Part shown: in pieces, positions 55,109 through 62,723 of the stretch | How the letters are laid out: the number at the start of each line of letters is the position of its first letter | Numbering within the stretch: the stretch's first letter is position 1 | Assembly: GCF_003584105.1 (NCBI RefSeq) | Contig: NZ_QXFO01000006.1 | Coordinates: forward strand, 235,235 to 299,234 | Source of the DNA: Flagellimonas taeanensis | Lineage (GTDB): Bacteria > Bacteroidota > Bacteroidia > Flavobacteriales > Flavobacteriaceae | Reading direction: 5' to 3' | Length of the DNA: 64,000 bases | The notes under the pieces: generated by a model | What the model was told of the DNA's origin: nothing | What the model saw: the letters and a program-made list of their open reading frames with translations, nothing else | The model's database searches: none | Position numbers and translations under genes: made by a program

Positions 55109-56491
55109 TTATTTGGGCTGGTTTGCATCATTAGTATTATTGCCATTTTCTTTCCTCTTTTTAGAATCTAGCCAGATTTCTGATAACCCAGGAGATGGAT
55201 TTAATAAATCATCTACAGCATTACCAAGAGCATTATTTCCAAATATTTTCTTGCCAAAATTATCTATTGTTTCAATAGTTCCTAACGAAAACTGAAATAC
55301 ACCATCAATAGTTTCATTACCAGTACCTTCAGCCGCAACGGATGATATGGATTCTCCAAGAGACATTCCTTCACTAACAGTATCTGCATTTTTACTTCCA
55401 GTATTAGTATTGTCCGAATTTACTTCTAAACTTATTCCCGTAGATTCGGAAAAAGCTACAATTGCTTCTGCAATAGGTCTTTCTTTATTCTTTTTGCCAT
55501 TATCATCAAATTTGTGTTGAATATCATGTAGCATTTTGTCATTTAATTTAGAATGCTCATAACTATAACCTTTAGCTGCTTCTCTGCCTCTTTCATGGGC
55601 CAACACTTTTCCCTTGGGGTTCCTAATTGATGTCCTTTTCCCTCTTTTTATTTGATTAATTTCCTGTCTTATCCATCCTTTGTCAGCTTTGCTAACATTA
55701 TTATCACTTAACAGAGATCTTAATCTTGCCTGACTACCGCATCTTCCTTGTCTTTTCAGGCTTTTTGTTGCTTTTAATATGCCTTTTCCAGGACCGATTG
55801 GCATCATACCGTCAGGATCCTCAAAATACACCGGATTATCAAACGCATAATTGTACGGACTATGCCTCCTCATTACCTCGGCCAACGGATCAATATTCAT
55901 CCACCTGCCCAATGCAGGGTCGTAGTTCCTTGCACCAAAGTCGTAGGTCTCCAATCCCAGTTCTTCCGATAGCTCCTTGCCACCAAACTTCAACTTCTGC
56001 GCCACATCGTTTCCAAGTGCTGAGGTGCCCTCATTATAGCCTTTATGCTTAAGGCCGAATGGGTAATAGTTGTTCTCCTCGATGATTTCCGTGGTCATGG
56101 GGTCGGCCGTGACATCAATGTCCCCGTCCCCATTGCCATCCGAATAGCTCAAGCGTACATTCCCCAAATGGTCCTTGTACTGGTACACATAATCATACCC
56201 TCCCATACCGTCCGGGGTCACATACCCTTCGGGAGTGGAGAAAAACTGTAGAGTCTGTGTTGTGGCGTTGCCCAAGTATATAAAGTTGCCCGCATAGACT
56301 GTCACAGAACTTCCCACAGACACCTCTTTTTCCAACTTGGTGCCCGCAGCATCGTAAACATACGAAATAGTTCCCGAACCTGTTGCAATGCTTGTAGGAA
56401 GATTCAGATGGTTATAGGCAATGGAGGTGATTCCTTTGTTATCATCTTTTGTCATATTGCCGTTTTGGTCATACCCTATGCAAAAAAGCAT
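55109..56491 (-). CDS. Orphan Rhs tip: partial Rhs core plus toxin-type-8-like C-terminal domain
   Basis: 460 residues beginning abruptly in the Rhs core (YDQNGNMTKDD), with an in-frame TAA directly before the ATG. No signal peptide and no upstream YD repeats, so it is a displaced 3' end of an rhs gene. The core is present (YDFGARNYDPALGRWMNIDP). After DPDGMMPIGPG the toxin begins. Residues about 275-345 hold IRQEINQIKRGKRTSIRNP, GKVLAHERGREAAKGYSYEH and LHDIQHKFDDNGKKNKERP, with His299, 313, 322 and 326. This resembles the polymorphic toxin type 8 (HNH/EndoVII-like) family as I remember it. Whether it is expressed alone is unclear. Confidence 0.8.
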   Translation of the reverse strand: MLFCIGYDQNGNMTKDDNKGITSIAYNHLNLPTSIATGSGTISYVYDAAGTKLEKEVSVGSSVTVYAGNFIYLGNATTQTLQFFSTPEGYVTPDGMGGYDYVYQYKDHLGNVRLSYSDGNGDGDIDVTADPMTTEIIEENNYYPFGLKHKGYNEGTSALGNDVAQKLKFGGKELSEELGLETYDFGARNYDPALGRWMNIDPLAEVMRRHSPYNYAFDNPVYFEDPDGMMPIGPGKGILKATKSLKRQGRCGSQARLRSLLSDNNVSKADKGWIRQEINQIKRGKRTSIRNPKGKVLAHERGREAAKGYSYEHSKLNDKMLHDIQHKFDDNGKKNKERPIAEAIVAFSESTGISLEVNSDNTNTGSKNADTVSEGMSLGESISSVAAEGTGNETIDGVFQFSLGTIETIDNFGKKIFGNNALGNAVDDLLNPSPGLSEIWLDSKKRKENGNNTNDANQPK

Positions 56492-56605
56492 TTATCGACA
56501 CCATTTTTTGGAACATCGGGCCGCCAAAAATGTAAAAGAACGTGGCATAAAGATAACCCTATTCCTGTTGTTGACGAACAGAGTGAACAGGGTTTTTGAT
56601 AGCAA

Positions 56606-56617
56606 AAACATAGCTTG
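56606..56617 (+). repeat. 12-bp direct repeat, left copy
   Basis: AAACATAGCTTG is found here and again at 57766-57777. The pair frames about 1.16 kb that holds the 61-aa and 68-aa genes and the bulged hairpin. Could be chance at this length, or remnants of a crossover site. Confidence 0.35.
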
Positions 56618-56737
56618 CTAAATGTGTTCATGGGATGGGTTCCCATTTCTGATTGCGGTGGTTCGACCGATTTTTACTATCATTGCAACCCATTTGTTTA
56701 CAGCATATTATACCATAAAAATTTCACGCGTCGAGTT

Positions 56738-56763
56738 AGTCCCCGTTATACCTATCGGGGACT
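56738..56763. terminator. GC-rich hairpin at the end of the 61-aa gene
   Basis: Perfect 8-bp arms AGTCCCCG and CGGGGACT with a 10-base loop (TTATACCTAT). It overlaps the stop codon of the small minus-strand gene. No T-run follows, so it could be a terminator of another kind or an attenuator-like structure. Confidence 0.45.
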
Positions 56764-56937
56764 TTGTCGGTCTTTCAGACCCCTCATTATGGCCTCGGCC
56801 ACCTTTGTAATGGGCAGTACGGCCAGCACTTTCTTCAAGAAGTTCCCGAACATGTCCAACCGCCATTTGGGCAATTGGGTCAGGTACACCACCAGCACCA
56901 GCGACCATATCAAGATGTATAAAACGTTGTTATCCAT
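56752..56937 (-). CDS. Small single-helix membrane protein
   Basis: 61 residues, ATG 56935-56937. A long hydrophobic helix (VLYILIWSLVLVVYLTQL) precedes an amphipathic tail with basic residues (GNFLKKVLAVLPITKVAEAI). A clean frame and a membrane-protein pattern make it more believable than other small frames here. It lies between the orphan Rhs tip and the 68-aa gene. It may be a mobile-element accessory peptide; function unknown. Confidence 0.45.
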   Translation of the reverse strand: MDNNVLYILIWSLVLVVYLTQLPKWRLDMFGNFLKKVLAVLPITKVAEAIMRGLKDRQSPR

Positions 56938-57227
56938 AAGCGATGTTTTAAAGATTCGCCCCCTTAAGCGATAAAACTTTTCAATCGGGCGGGTTTAAGC
57001 TATGTCTTTTAGTTCCACTTTAAAAGGACATTGCCTAGTAACACCCCTGCACACCCATGTTTATTGGGATTTCGCTAATCAACAAAGAGTTCTTGGATTC
57101 AGTTGTAACATGAAGGTTTTATTTCAAAAACATAAAAGTATTGTTTAAGGCACCTACATTACCAATGCCAGATTCCTTTCTATTTTTTTATGGCTACTTT
57201 GCCTTTATTAATTTTAAAACCAGAGTC

Positions 57228-57434
57228 ATGGCAAAAAAAATTCACAACAATTTCAACGCTTTTGAACAAGATTTTAAGCGTGATACGGGACTTGATAAAA
57301 AAACCAATATTGAGGCTTACATCAACTATGTAAATGCACGCCTTAATGATCAAAACATGCAATTGAACCACTTCATTTATGGCGAGCTTATCAATTTACC
57401 GAAGGCAATCGCCCACTATATACACATGAAGTGA
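57228..57434 (+). CDS. Small hypothetical protein (68 aa)
   Basis: The ATG at 57228-57230 opens a frame of 68 residues with a helical, charged composition (NNFNAFEQDFKRDTGLDKK, AYINYVNARLNDQN). Codon use is normal for the organism and it lacks chance-frame features such as Ser/Pro/Arg richness. It is the only plus-strand gene beside the recombinase module on its left side. No family recognised. Confidence 0.5.
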   Translation: MAKKIHNNFNAFEQDFKRDTGLDKKTNIEAYINYVNARLNDQNMQLNHFIYGELINLPKAIAHYIHMK

Positions 57435-57713
57435 TCTAACGCCCCCTCGACAGGCTCGGGGTTGTTGCATTTTAAAGACCGACAGGGCTCCGCCCGCCAT
57501 CCACTTCCCCTGTCGTTCTTTAAAACGTTATCGAGCTTCTGGACGTTTTTAAAGTTGATGGACTGCAAGGGGTCGAGCGGTGGCGTCCGTCAGCTTTAAA
57601 AATGGTAGCCAAGCGGCGATTGAGCGTCATGCGAGAACGGGGTGTTTGTCATGACACGCACACATCTTGATATTGGTATTATTTCGGGTTTTGGAAGTGG
57701 AGGGAGCGGCTAT

Positions 57714-57768
57714 TTTACATAGCGTTATTATGCGCCATTTTTGGAGGCATAATGCAACGTTATGTAAA
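57714..57768. repeat. Bulged hairpin, candidate recombination site
   Basis: The left arm 57714-57733 (TTTACATAGCGTTATTATGC) pairs with the right arm 57747-57768: outer TTTACATA with TATGTAAA, middle GCGTT with AACGT (one wobble), inner ATTATGC with GCATAAT. Two extra bases (GC, 57754-57755) bulge on one side. The loop is 13 bases. A long stem with extrahelical bases is the layout of folded integron attC sites. It lies 36 bases from the stop of the degenerate recombinase. That it is recognised by the recombinases is inference. Confidence 0.5.
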
Positions 57769-57777
57769 CATAGCTTG
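57766..57777 (+). repeat. 12-bp direct repeat, right copy
   Basis: Second copy of AAACATAGCTTG (first at 56606-56617), directly at the edge of the bulged hairpin's right arm. Confidence 0.35.
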
Positions 57778-57804
57778 GGCGGTGTGGTGGCAAGTGGAAG
57801 GCCC

Positions 57805-58692
57805 TTAGTTTATCGGATGGAAGTTCTCCACGATGTCGTGCAGGTTTTCCAAGTCGTCCTGGACATATTTTTCTGTGCTGCTAATGTATCGGTGCCCCGC
57901 CATGTACTGGACCTTTCTAAGGCTGTGGTTCTTTAGCCAGTTGATGATGATGCTTGTCCGCAGTGAGGAACATCCCTTTACTTTTTGGTTGTTCCCTTTC
58001 ATGGCCTTCAATATCCTACTGGTTATGCTGTGCATCTGGTCAATGCTGCCAAAGAACAGTTTCTCCGGATTGCCTCCCCTGTCCCTTTCCGATAGATAGG
58101 GACGGGCCTCCTGCATGTACTGCAACAGCTCCATCATTTGGCAGGGCTGTAGGTTCAAGGTACGTGCATTGCTCCTTCGGGTACTGGGAACATCCACTTT
58201 GCCCTTTTTCAACTGTAAGTGCTCTTCCTGCATATGGTGCAGTTCCATGACAGTGACACCTTGGAAGACCATTAGCCCGACCACGGTTTTGTCCCTCAAT
58301 TTGCTTGCCCTAAAAAAAGTATCATGGTGCTCCGTTCCATAACTGTAGTACAGGTCTTCCAGTTCCTCTTCGTCCAATACATCACCGATGGCCTTGGTAC
58401 GGGTTCCCCTTATGGACATATCGGTGGCGGGGTTCTCCATGGCCCTGTTTTCCTCTATCAGATGATCGTGGTAGAGTTTTACCGCCCGCAGCTCGTTGTT
58501 GATGGATTGCCTTTCGTAGCCCTTTTCCGTTTGTAGGTATTTGGTGTACTGCAACATTTGCGGATAGGTCATCCCGTTTTCTTTGATGCCCTGCTTTTTT
58601 AGCCAGTCCCCTAAACGTCCGATTCGTAACAGATGTACCCTGATGGTGCTTTCACTGTATCGGTTCTGCAATAAATATTCTCTAAAGTCCAT
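57805..58692 (-). CDS. Tyrosine recombinase lacking the first catalytic arginine
   Basis: 295 residues with the N-terminal SAM-like core-binding domain (DFREYLLQNRYSESTIRVH) and a C-terminal catalytic-type domain. Where active enzymes have GLR, this protein has GVT (Thr147) in FQGVTVMELHHM. The HxxR box reads SSLR (Ser242 for His, Arg245 kept). The late histidine (AGHRYI, His267) and tyrosine (TEKYV, Tyr276) remain. So it is probably catalytically weak or a regulatory partner of the complete recombinase, whose gene ends 6 bases upstream. Such split pairs resemble an asymmetric recombinase complex. Confidence 0.88.
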   Translation of the reverse strand: MDFREYLLQNRYSESTIRVHLLRIGRLGDWLKKQGIKENGMTYPQMLQYTKYLQTEKGYERQSINNELRAVKLYHDHLIEENRAMENPATDMSIRGTRTKAIGDVLDEEELEDLYYSYGTEHHDTFFRASKLRDKTVVGLMVFQGVTVMELHHMQEEHLQLKKGKVDVPSTRRSNARTLNLQPCQMMELLQYMQEARPYLSERDRGGNPEKLFFGSIDQMHSITSRILKAMKGNNQKVKGCSSLRTSIIINWLKNHSLRKVQYMAGHRYISSTEKYVQDDLENLHDIVENFHPIN

Positions 58693-58698
58693 ATCATC

Positions 58699-59625
58699 TT
58701 AATTATCTCTTGGCATTGCCAAGTGGGTATATACTTGGGTGGATTCCAATGAGGTATGCCCTAGGAAGCGGCTGACCGTTTCGATGGCCACCCCGTTCTC
58801 CAATAAATGGGTGGCAATACTGTGCCTCATTTTATGGGGCGTGATACGCCGCTCCATCAGTTCGGGGTTCCCCGTGGCCCTTATGATGGCACGCAACCGT
58901 AGCTTAAAGCTCTGCCCTCCCATCCGTCCGCCCTGTTGGTTAACAAAGAGGGCATCCGTTTCGTTGGCCTTGTAGAAGACCGGGCGACCGTCATAGATAT
59001 ATTCCTCGAGGATTTCCATGTTGTGGTCGTTGAGCGGTACATGGCGTTCCTTTCCGTTCTTCGTCCATCGTGCCAGTATACGATTGCGTCCAAAGAGCAC
59101 ATCGCCAAGGTTCAAGTGCACGGCTTCATTTCTTCTAAGCCCACAACTGTACAGCACCACCAACATGGCCCTGTCACGCAGGCATACGTGGGGCATCACA
59201 TAGCTGTGTTCGGCAGCGGCGAACATTTCCTTTATCTCTTCTTGGCTCACGATGTCGGTCGCATCCAGTTTGTCCGTCTTTTCGGAACGCAGGTGGATGG
59301 ACAGCGGTCTGGCATTGTGTCTTTTCAGGTATTCGTTAAAACGTTTCAGGGCACTGATATGGTTGTTCAGGCTATGATTGCCCAGTGCCCCGCCATAGCT
59401 TTGGTTGGGACGTTGGCGCAGATAGACATAGTATTCGGTGATGTCCTGTTGCATTACCGTGTTCAGGTCGGTATGTCCGTTCTGTTCCAACCAGTGGAAG
59501 AACTCCCGTAGGTAAAGGGGCGAGTATTTTGTACAGCTCTTGCTATATCCGAGGATGCCCAGCCATTCCTTGAAGGAGAGCAGCAATGCTTTATAGGTAC
59601 GATTGTGCAACGGTAATTTTTGCAT
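58699..59625 (-). CDS. Complete tyrosine recombinase/integrase
   Basis: 308 residues. N-terminal core-binding domain (SFKEWLGILGYSKSCTKY) and C-terminal catalytic domain with the whole set: Arg164 (CGLRRNE), Lys189 (WTKNGKERHVPL), His264/Arg267 (TPHKMRH), His290 (LGHTS) and Tyr299 (QVYTHL). It is XerC/D-like in size. It should cut and rejoin DNA at paired sites, perhaps the hairpin at 57714 or sites in the Rhs genes. It lies 37 bases after the ATPase gene and 6 bases before the second recombinase, so the three form an operon. Confidence 0.94.
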   Translation of the reverse strand: MQKLPLHNRTYKALLLSFKEWLGILGYSKSCTKYSPLYLREFFHWLEQNGHTDLNTVMQQDITEYYVYLRQRPNQSYGGALGNHSLNNHISALKRFNEYLKRHNARPLSIHLRSEKTDKLDATDIVSQEEIKEMFAAAEHSYVMPHVCLRDRAMLVVLYSCGLRRNEAVHLNLGDVLFGRNRILARWTKNGKERHVPLNDHNMEILEEYIYDGRPVFYKANETDALFVNQQGGRMGGQSFKLRLRAIIRATGNPELMERRITPHKMRHSIATHLLENGVAIETVSRFLGHTSLESTQVYTHLAMPRDN

Positions 59626-59662
59626 GGGTATGTGTTTTTGGAGTTTTAGTGGAACAGATGGT

Positions 59663-61237
59663 TCAACTGGCTCTATTTCTGTGTTTTACCTGTTCCATTT
59701 TGGCAGTGGAACGCCTTGGAACGGTGGAACGGGCAGGGTCGCCGTTGACGGTTATCTTATCAAGGCAGGTCTTTAGGGCTTGGGATATGGTTTCCTCCAA
59801 TGCCCTGTATTCGTCGGGGTCGGCCACTTCGTAGCTCACAAGGCCCTCCCCCTTCTTTTTTACTTTCTTGATATAACCGTTCTCCAACAGTTGTTGATGG
59901 TAACGCCATTGGGTCGTTTTCTTCACTTTCAGTTTCCGTCGCATTTCAAGGGCGGTGAAGCGGTCACCTTGTTTTTTGAGTTCCTCCAAGTAGTTCCTAC
60001 AGGCCCCTGTGATGATGTCGGATTTTCGCAGCAGCACATCCATGATAAGTTCGTTGGCCTCCCTGATGTCCTCAATCGTAGTCTCAATATACATTTCCCC
60101 TGTTTGGGAATCGACCTTCGATTCCCGTTGGCATTGCTTGTAAAAGGTAATCGCCTCTATAAATTGTAAGTAGTGGCTGTTCGTCCGTCGTGGCTTGAAC
60201 ACCGATCCCGGTAGTTCCAAAAATTCCGCATAGGGGTTTATCACTTTGATGGGCCTCAATACCCGTTGCACGTTGCACAACAGTTCGGCAGCCTCTAGTT
60301 GTCCCTGTTCATCGATTTTGCCCGCACTTGCCAACCGCTGGTAGTCCATGATACGCTTGTCCTGCTCGGCGGATTCGTCAATGTACAAAAGGAAGCTTCG
60401 GTTGCTGTTGTCCTCGTAAACGGACTCTTGGGTGGTACAGCCCGCAACGCTCACCGGACCTTCTACCGTTAGGTGTATGGTCTTGGTGGTTCCTTTGGCA
60501 TCCTTGTGGACGACCGTTTTCGTGATGCGCTTTTTGGATTGGAGTTCCCTGAGCGGATAGAGTACGGATTCCGCCCCGTCCAAGTCCTCGATGAGTATCA
60601 ACTTATGTTGCAGTTCCGTTCTGTTGAAGTAATAAAAGGCATTGGCACTTAAAACGGTAATCTCCACTTTGTCCTCCTGTGGTATGAGTTCGGCCACCTT
60701 GGATTGTAGGTGGGTCTTTCCCGCCCCGCTGCTCCCTAGGCTGATGCAGTGCAACGGGTTGTTGGTCTTTCTGCTCGTGAATATCAGGTACATCAGCAAT
60801 CGGTTGGTATGCTCCCCGATGACACCCGATTTTCCGATGAGTTCATTGGTGAGTTGTAACAGGTTCTTTTTCTTTAGGAAGGTTTCAGCCTCTTTGGTTT
60901 CCCTTGCGTTCAACTCCTTGGAGGGTGAGGCGACTTGCTGTTGCTCCAACAACAGGAAGCGGTGGTTTTCCAGTTCCTTGGTCAGTTCCTGCAAGGTGCG
61001 CCTTACGATGGTCGTACCAATCTCCAACCTTTCGGCCACCTTCCTCACCAACCTTTCGGTCTGGTTGTCGTTGTACAGGTCTATCGAGTGGCGCAGGATG
61101 TTGTGGGACTTTGGCTTCTGAACGCTTAGCGTCACTCGTAAGGTTTCGAGTTTGGTGGCCTTCATGCCCCCGAGGATATGGATTTCTAGGTGCTCTGTGG
61201 TGTATTCGTAATTGTTCGGGTCGGTGGTGTTCAGCAT
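59663..61237 (-). CDS. AAA+/helicase-like ATPase with winged-helix tail, recombination module
   Basis: 524 residues. Walker A is LGSSGAGKTH (Lys174) and Walker B is LILIED (about 213-218); an Arg-finger-like NSNRSF follows near 277-282. The C-terminal 100 residues include a winged helix (TALEMRRKLKVKKTTQWRYH then QQLLENGYIKKVKK). The N-terminal part has a helical region with RRTLQELTKELENHR. It resembles primase/helicase-type or DnaC/MCM-like ATPases of mobile elements, but I cannot name the family. With two recombinases downstream it probably prepares or remodels DNA for the strand exchange. Its start region overlaps a putative operator. Confidence 0.78.
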   Translation of the reverse strand: MLNTTDPNNYEYTTEHLEIHILGGMKATKLETLRVTLSVQKPKSHNILRHSIDLYNDNQTERLVRKVAERLEIGTTIVRRTLQELTKELENHRFLLLEQQQVASPSKELNARETKEAETFLKKKNLLQLTNELIGKSGVIGEHTNRLLMYLIFTSRKTNNPLHCISLGSSGAGKTHLQSKVAELIPQEDKVEITVLSANAFYYFNRTELQHKLILIEDLDGAESVLYPLRELQSKKRITKTVVHKDAKGTTKTIHLTVEGPVSVAGCTTQESVYEDNSNRSFLLYIDESAEQDKRIMDYQRLASAGKIDEQGQLEAAELLCNVQRVLRPIKVINPYAEFLELPGSVFKPRRTNSHYLQFIEAITFYKQCQRESKVDSQTGEMYIETTIEDIREANELIMDVLLRKSDIITGACRNYLEELKKQGDRFTALEMRRKLKVKKTTQWRYHQQLLENGYIKKVKKKGEGLVSYEVADPDEYRALEETISQALKTCLDKITVNGDPARSTVPRRSTAKMEQVKHRNRAS

Positions 61238-61247
61238 CGCAAAAATA

Positions 61248-61274
61248 TTTTGATAGTACTTTTCAGTATCAAAA
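61248..61274. promoter_or_regulatory. Inverted repeat, probable XRE operator
   Basis: Perfect 8-bp arms TTTTGATA (61248-61255) and TATCAAAA (61267-61274) with 11 bases between. A related TTTGATAAATACTTTT occurs at 61312-61327. The sites sit in the divergent gap between the ATPase and the XRE gene, just upstream of the ATPase start, fitting control of both by the XRE protein. Confidence 0.6.
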
Positions 61275-61378
61275 GTAACTAATCAATTCTAAATTGACAA
61301 CACTTATACTATTTGATAAATACTTTTAGGTTCTGTACATTTGTTGAACACTAGGTTTATCCGTAACAAACAGTACTT

Positions 61379-61708
61379 ATGAGTTTTGGCAAACGCCTAT
61401 CGGAAGTAAGGAAGTCCAAGGGACTGTCGCAGGAAGAAGTCGCCAAGCACCTTGGCACCAAGGCACCCGTCATCGGCCGTTATGAACGTGATGAGATGAA
61501 GCCTTCGATAGAGACTGCCACTAAATTAGCAGACCTTTTAGAAGTCTCCCTCGATTATTTGGTGGGCAAGACCGATGTGGAACTGGACACCAAGACCTTG
61601 CAGCGCATCCTTGAAGTGCAGGAACTTCCACAAGAGGTTAGGGAGAAACTCTTCTACTTTATCGACATGTCCATTCGTGATTTTAAGGCAAAAAAAGCGT
61701 ATGCTTAA
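61379..61708 (+). CDS. XRE-family helix-turn-helix regulator
   Basis: 109 residues. The HTH (residues 4-60) reads SEVRKSKGLSQEEVAKHLGT, VIGRYERDEMKPSIET, LLEVSLDYLVG, the standard Cro/CI-like pattern. The C-terminal 45 residues are helical and may dimerise. It is divergent from the ATPase/recombinase operon and probably represses it through the TTTTGATA sites. It is 8 bases before the next gene on its own strand. Confidence 0.93.
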   Translation: MSFGKRLSEVRKSKGLSQEEVAKHLGTKAPVIGRYERDEMKPSIETATKLADLLEVSLDYLVGKTDVELDTKTLQRILEVQELPQEVREKLFYFIDMSIRDFKAKKAYA

Positions 61709-61716
61709 TCCATACA

Positions 61717-62190
61717 ATGAGTTCAGATTTAAAAAACAAAAAACTAATAACTTATCGTGGTATATTGAGTTTTGAGATTCCAAAAAATTGGATTGAAGAA
61801 TACGACGATAACGATGGTGGAACTTTCTACAAAAACTCCCCAAAGTCCGGCACATTAAGAGTAAAAATCATTTCAATTAAAGTTCCTGAGAGTTCCAATA
61901 TCGTAAATACCGCTGATGTATTAAACGATTTGACCCTTAACAAAGGGTCAAAAACCATGGTGCTACCCAATAAAAACGCCTACAAAATGTTCTATGAAGA
62001 GGCAACGGATGATGGGTTAGATATAACCATCTATTATTGGTCTTTAGTCCAGTCTATCCAATTCAATAAAACCAGATTGGTCAACTTCTCCTATACCGTG
62101 CTTTCCGAAGAATTGGATTCGGAATGCGTAAGACAAGAGATAGATTTTATCACCTATCAAGTGGAAAATGCAATATTCGAACCGCTTTAG
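61717..62190 (+). CDS. Putative DcrB/immunity-like protein (157 aa)
   Basis: 157 residues, no signal peptide. The pattern RGILSFEIPKNWIEEYDDND ... TFYKNSPKSG ... LRVKIISIKVPE resembles DcrB/PsbP-fold proteins, which include many immunity genes in toxin islands. It follows the XRE gene by 8 bases and overlaps the convergent immunity gene by 4 bases at the 3' ends. No toxin lies next to it on the same strand, so it may be a leftover immunity or a co-opted accessory. Confidence 0.6.
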   Translation: MSSDLKNKKLITYRGILSFEIPKNWIEEYDDNDGGTFYKNSPKSGTLRVKIISIKVPESSNIVNTADVLNDLTLNKGSKTMVLPNKNAYKMFYEEATDDGLDITIYYWSLVQSIQFNKTRLVNFSYTVLSEELDSECVRQEIDFITYQVENAIFEPL

Positions 62191-62723
62191 GCACTTATGT
62201 CATGAGTTTCTTCCAAGCGTGCGTCTTCCGTTAAACGGGTTCCCTCTTTTGCCATGATTAAGGCATCGGCACCAATGTAAAAACTCTCCACTTTTTTATT
62301 GTTAGCCTTTAAAAACTCATTAAGCTTTTTAAAGAAAAGATTAGTGAACGAAGTGTTGTTTTTAGTAGTTATTTTGCTCGCAATTATTGCATTCTCTGTT
62401 TTGTTATAACCTCCCAGACTGATAATCAAACTATCTGCATTCTTCATCTGGTCGATAGCATATTTGATGCCCCCCTTTTTTTGAGGAACTTCTCGAACAT
62501 GTAACTCATCGTTTTGTTTTAAAATCAAATATTTCTCGTTAAAGTTCCAGTCTTTGTGATCCACAATCCCTAACTCTAATTTATCCGTTAAGGAATTTTT
62601 AGTTTTTGGGTGTTCATCTAATAAACCTGCCCTGATATATTTTATTTCAAAAGAAGACTCAATGAAATCTAATAGTTTCATCAAGCCTTCTTTTGTTTCC
62701 AACAAAAATATTTCCTTTCCCAT
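62187..62723 (-). CDS. Putative immunity protein for the Rhs toxin
   Basis: 178 residues, no signal peptide. Start ATG at 62721-62723 shares one base with the TAA stop of the Rhs gene (TAATG), a strong sign of translational coupling typical of rhs-immunity pairs. Motifs include LLDEHPKTKNSLTDKLELGI and SLIISLGGYNKTENAIIA. The family is not recognised. Composition is AT-rich like other immunity genes. It would neutralise the PD-(D/E)XK-like toxin at the end of the Rhs protein. Confidence 0.75.
   Translation of the reverse strand: MGKEIFLLETKEGLMKLLDFIESSFEIKYIRAGLLDEHPKTKNSLTDKLELGIVDHKDWNFNEKYLILKQNDELHVREVPQKKGGIKYAIDQMKNADSLIISLGGYNKTENAIIASKITTKNNTSFTNLFFKKLNEFLKANNKKVESFYIGADALIMAKEGTRLTEDARLEETHDISA

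Larger units (their letters stand above)
57435..57804. other. Intergenic region downstream of the recombinases, GC-richer than flanks
   Basis: About 370 bases between the 68-aa gene and the stop of the second recombinase. No gene seen. Its first half has several short GC-rich inverted words, and its end holds the bulged hairpin at 57714-57768 and the 12-bp repeat at 57766. This is the kind of place where a recombinase site would sit. Confidence 0.55.

Noticed and set aside
57435..57804. CRISPR-like or tRNA-like structure in the GC-rich spacer
   Set aside because: Inverted words are short and irregular; no repeated units with spacers and no cloverleaf with a T-loop were found.
58936..59511. 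191-aa plus-strand frame opposite the complete recombinase
   Set aside because: Antisense shadow of a clear catalytic domain; no independent evidence of coding.
60642..61121. 159-aa plus-strand frame opposite the ATPase
   Set aside because: Shadow of the ATPase gene; Ser/Cys/Leu-rich composition and no recognisable features.
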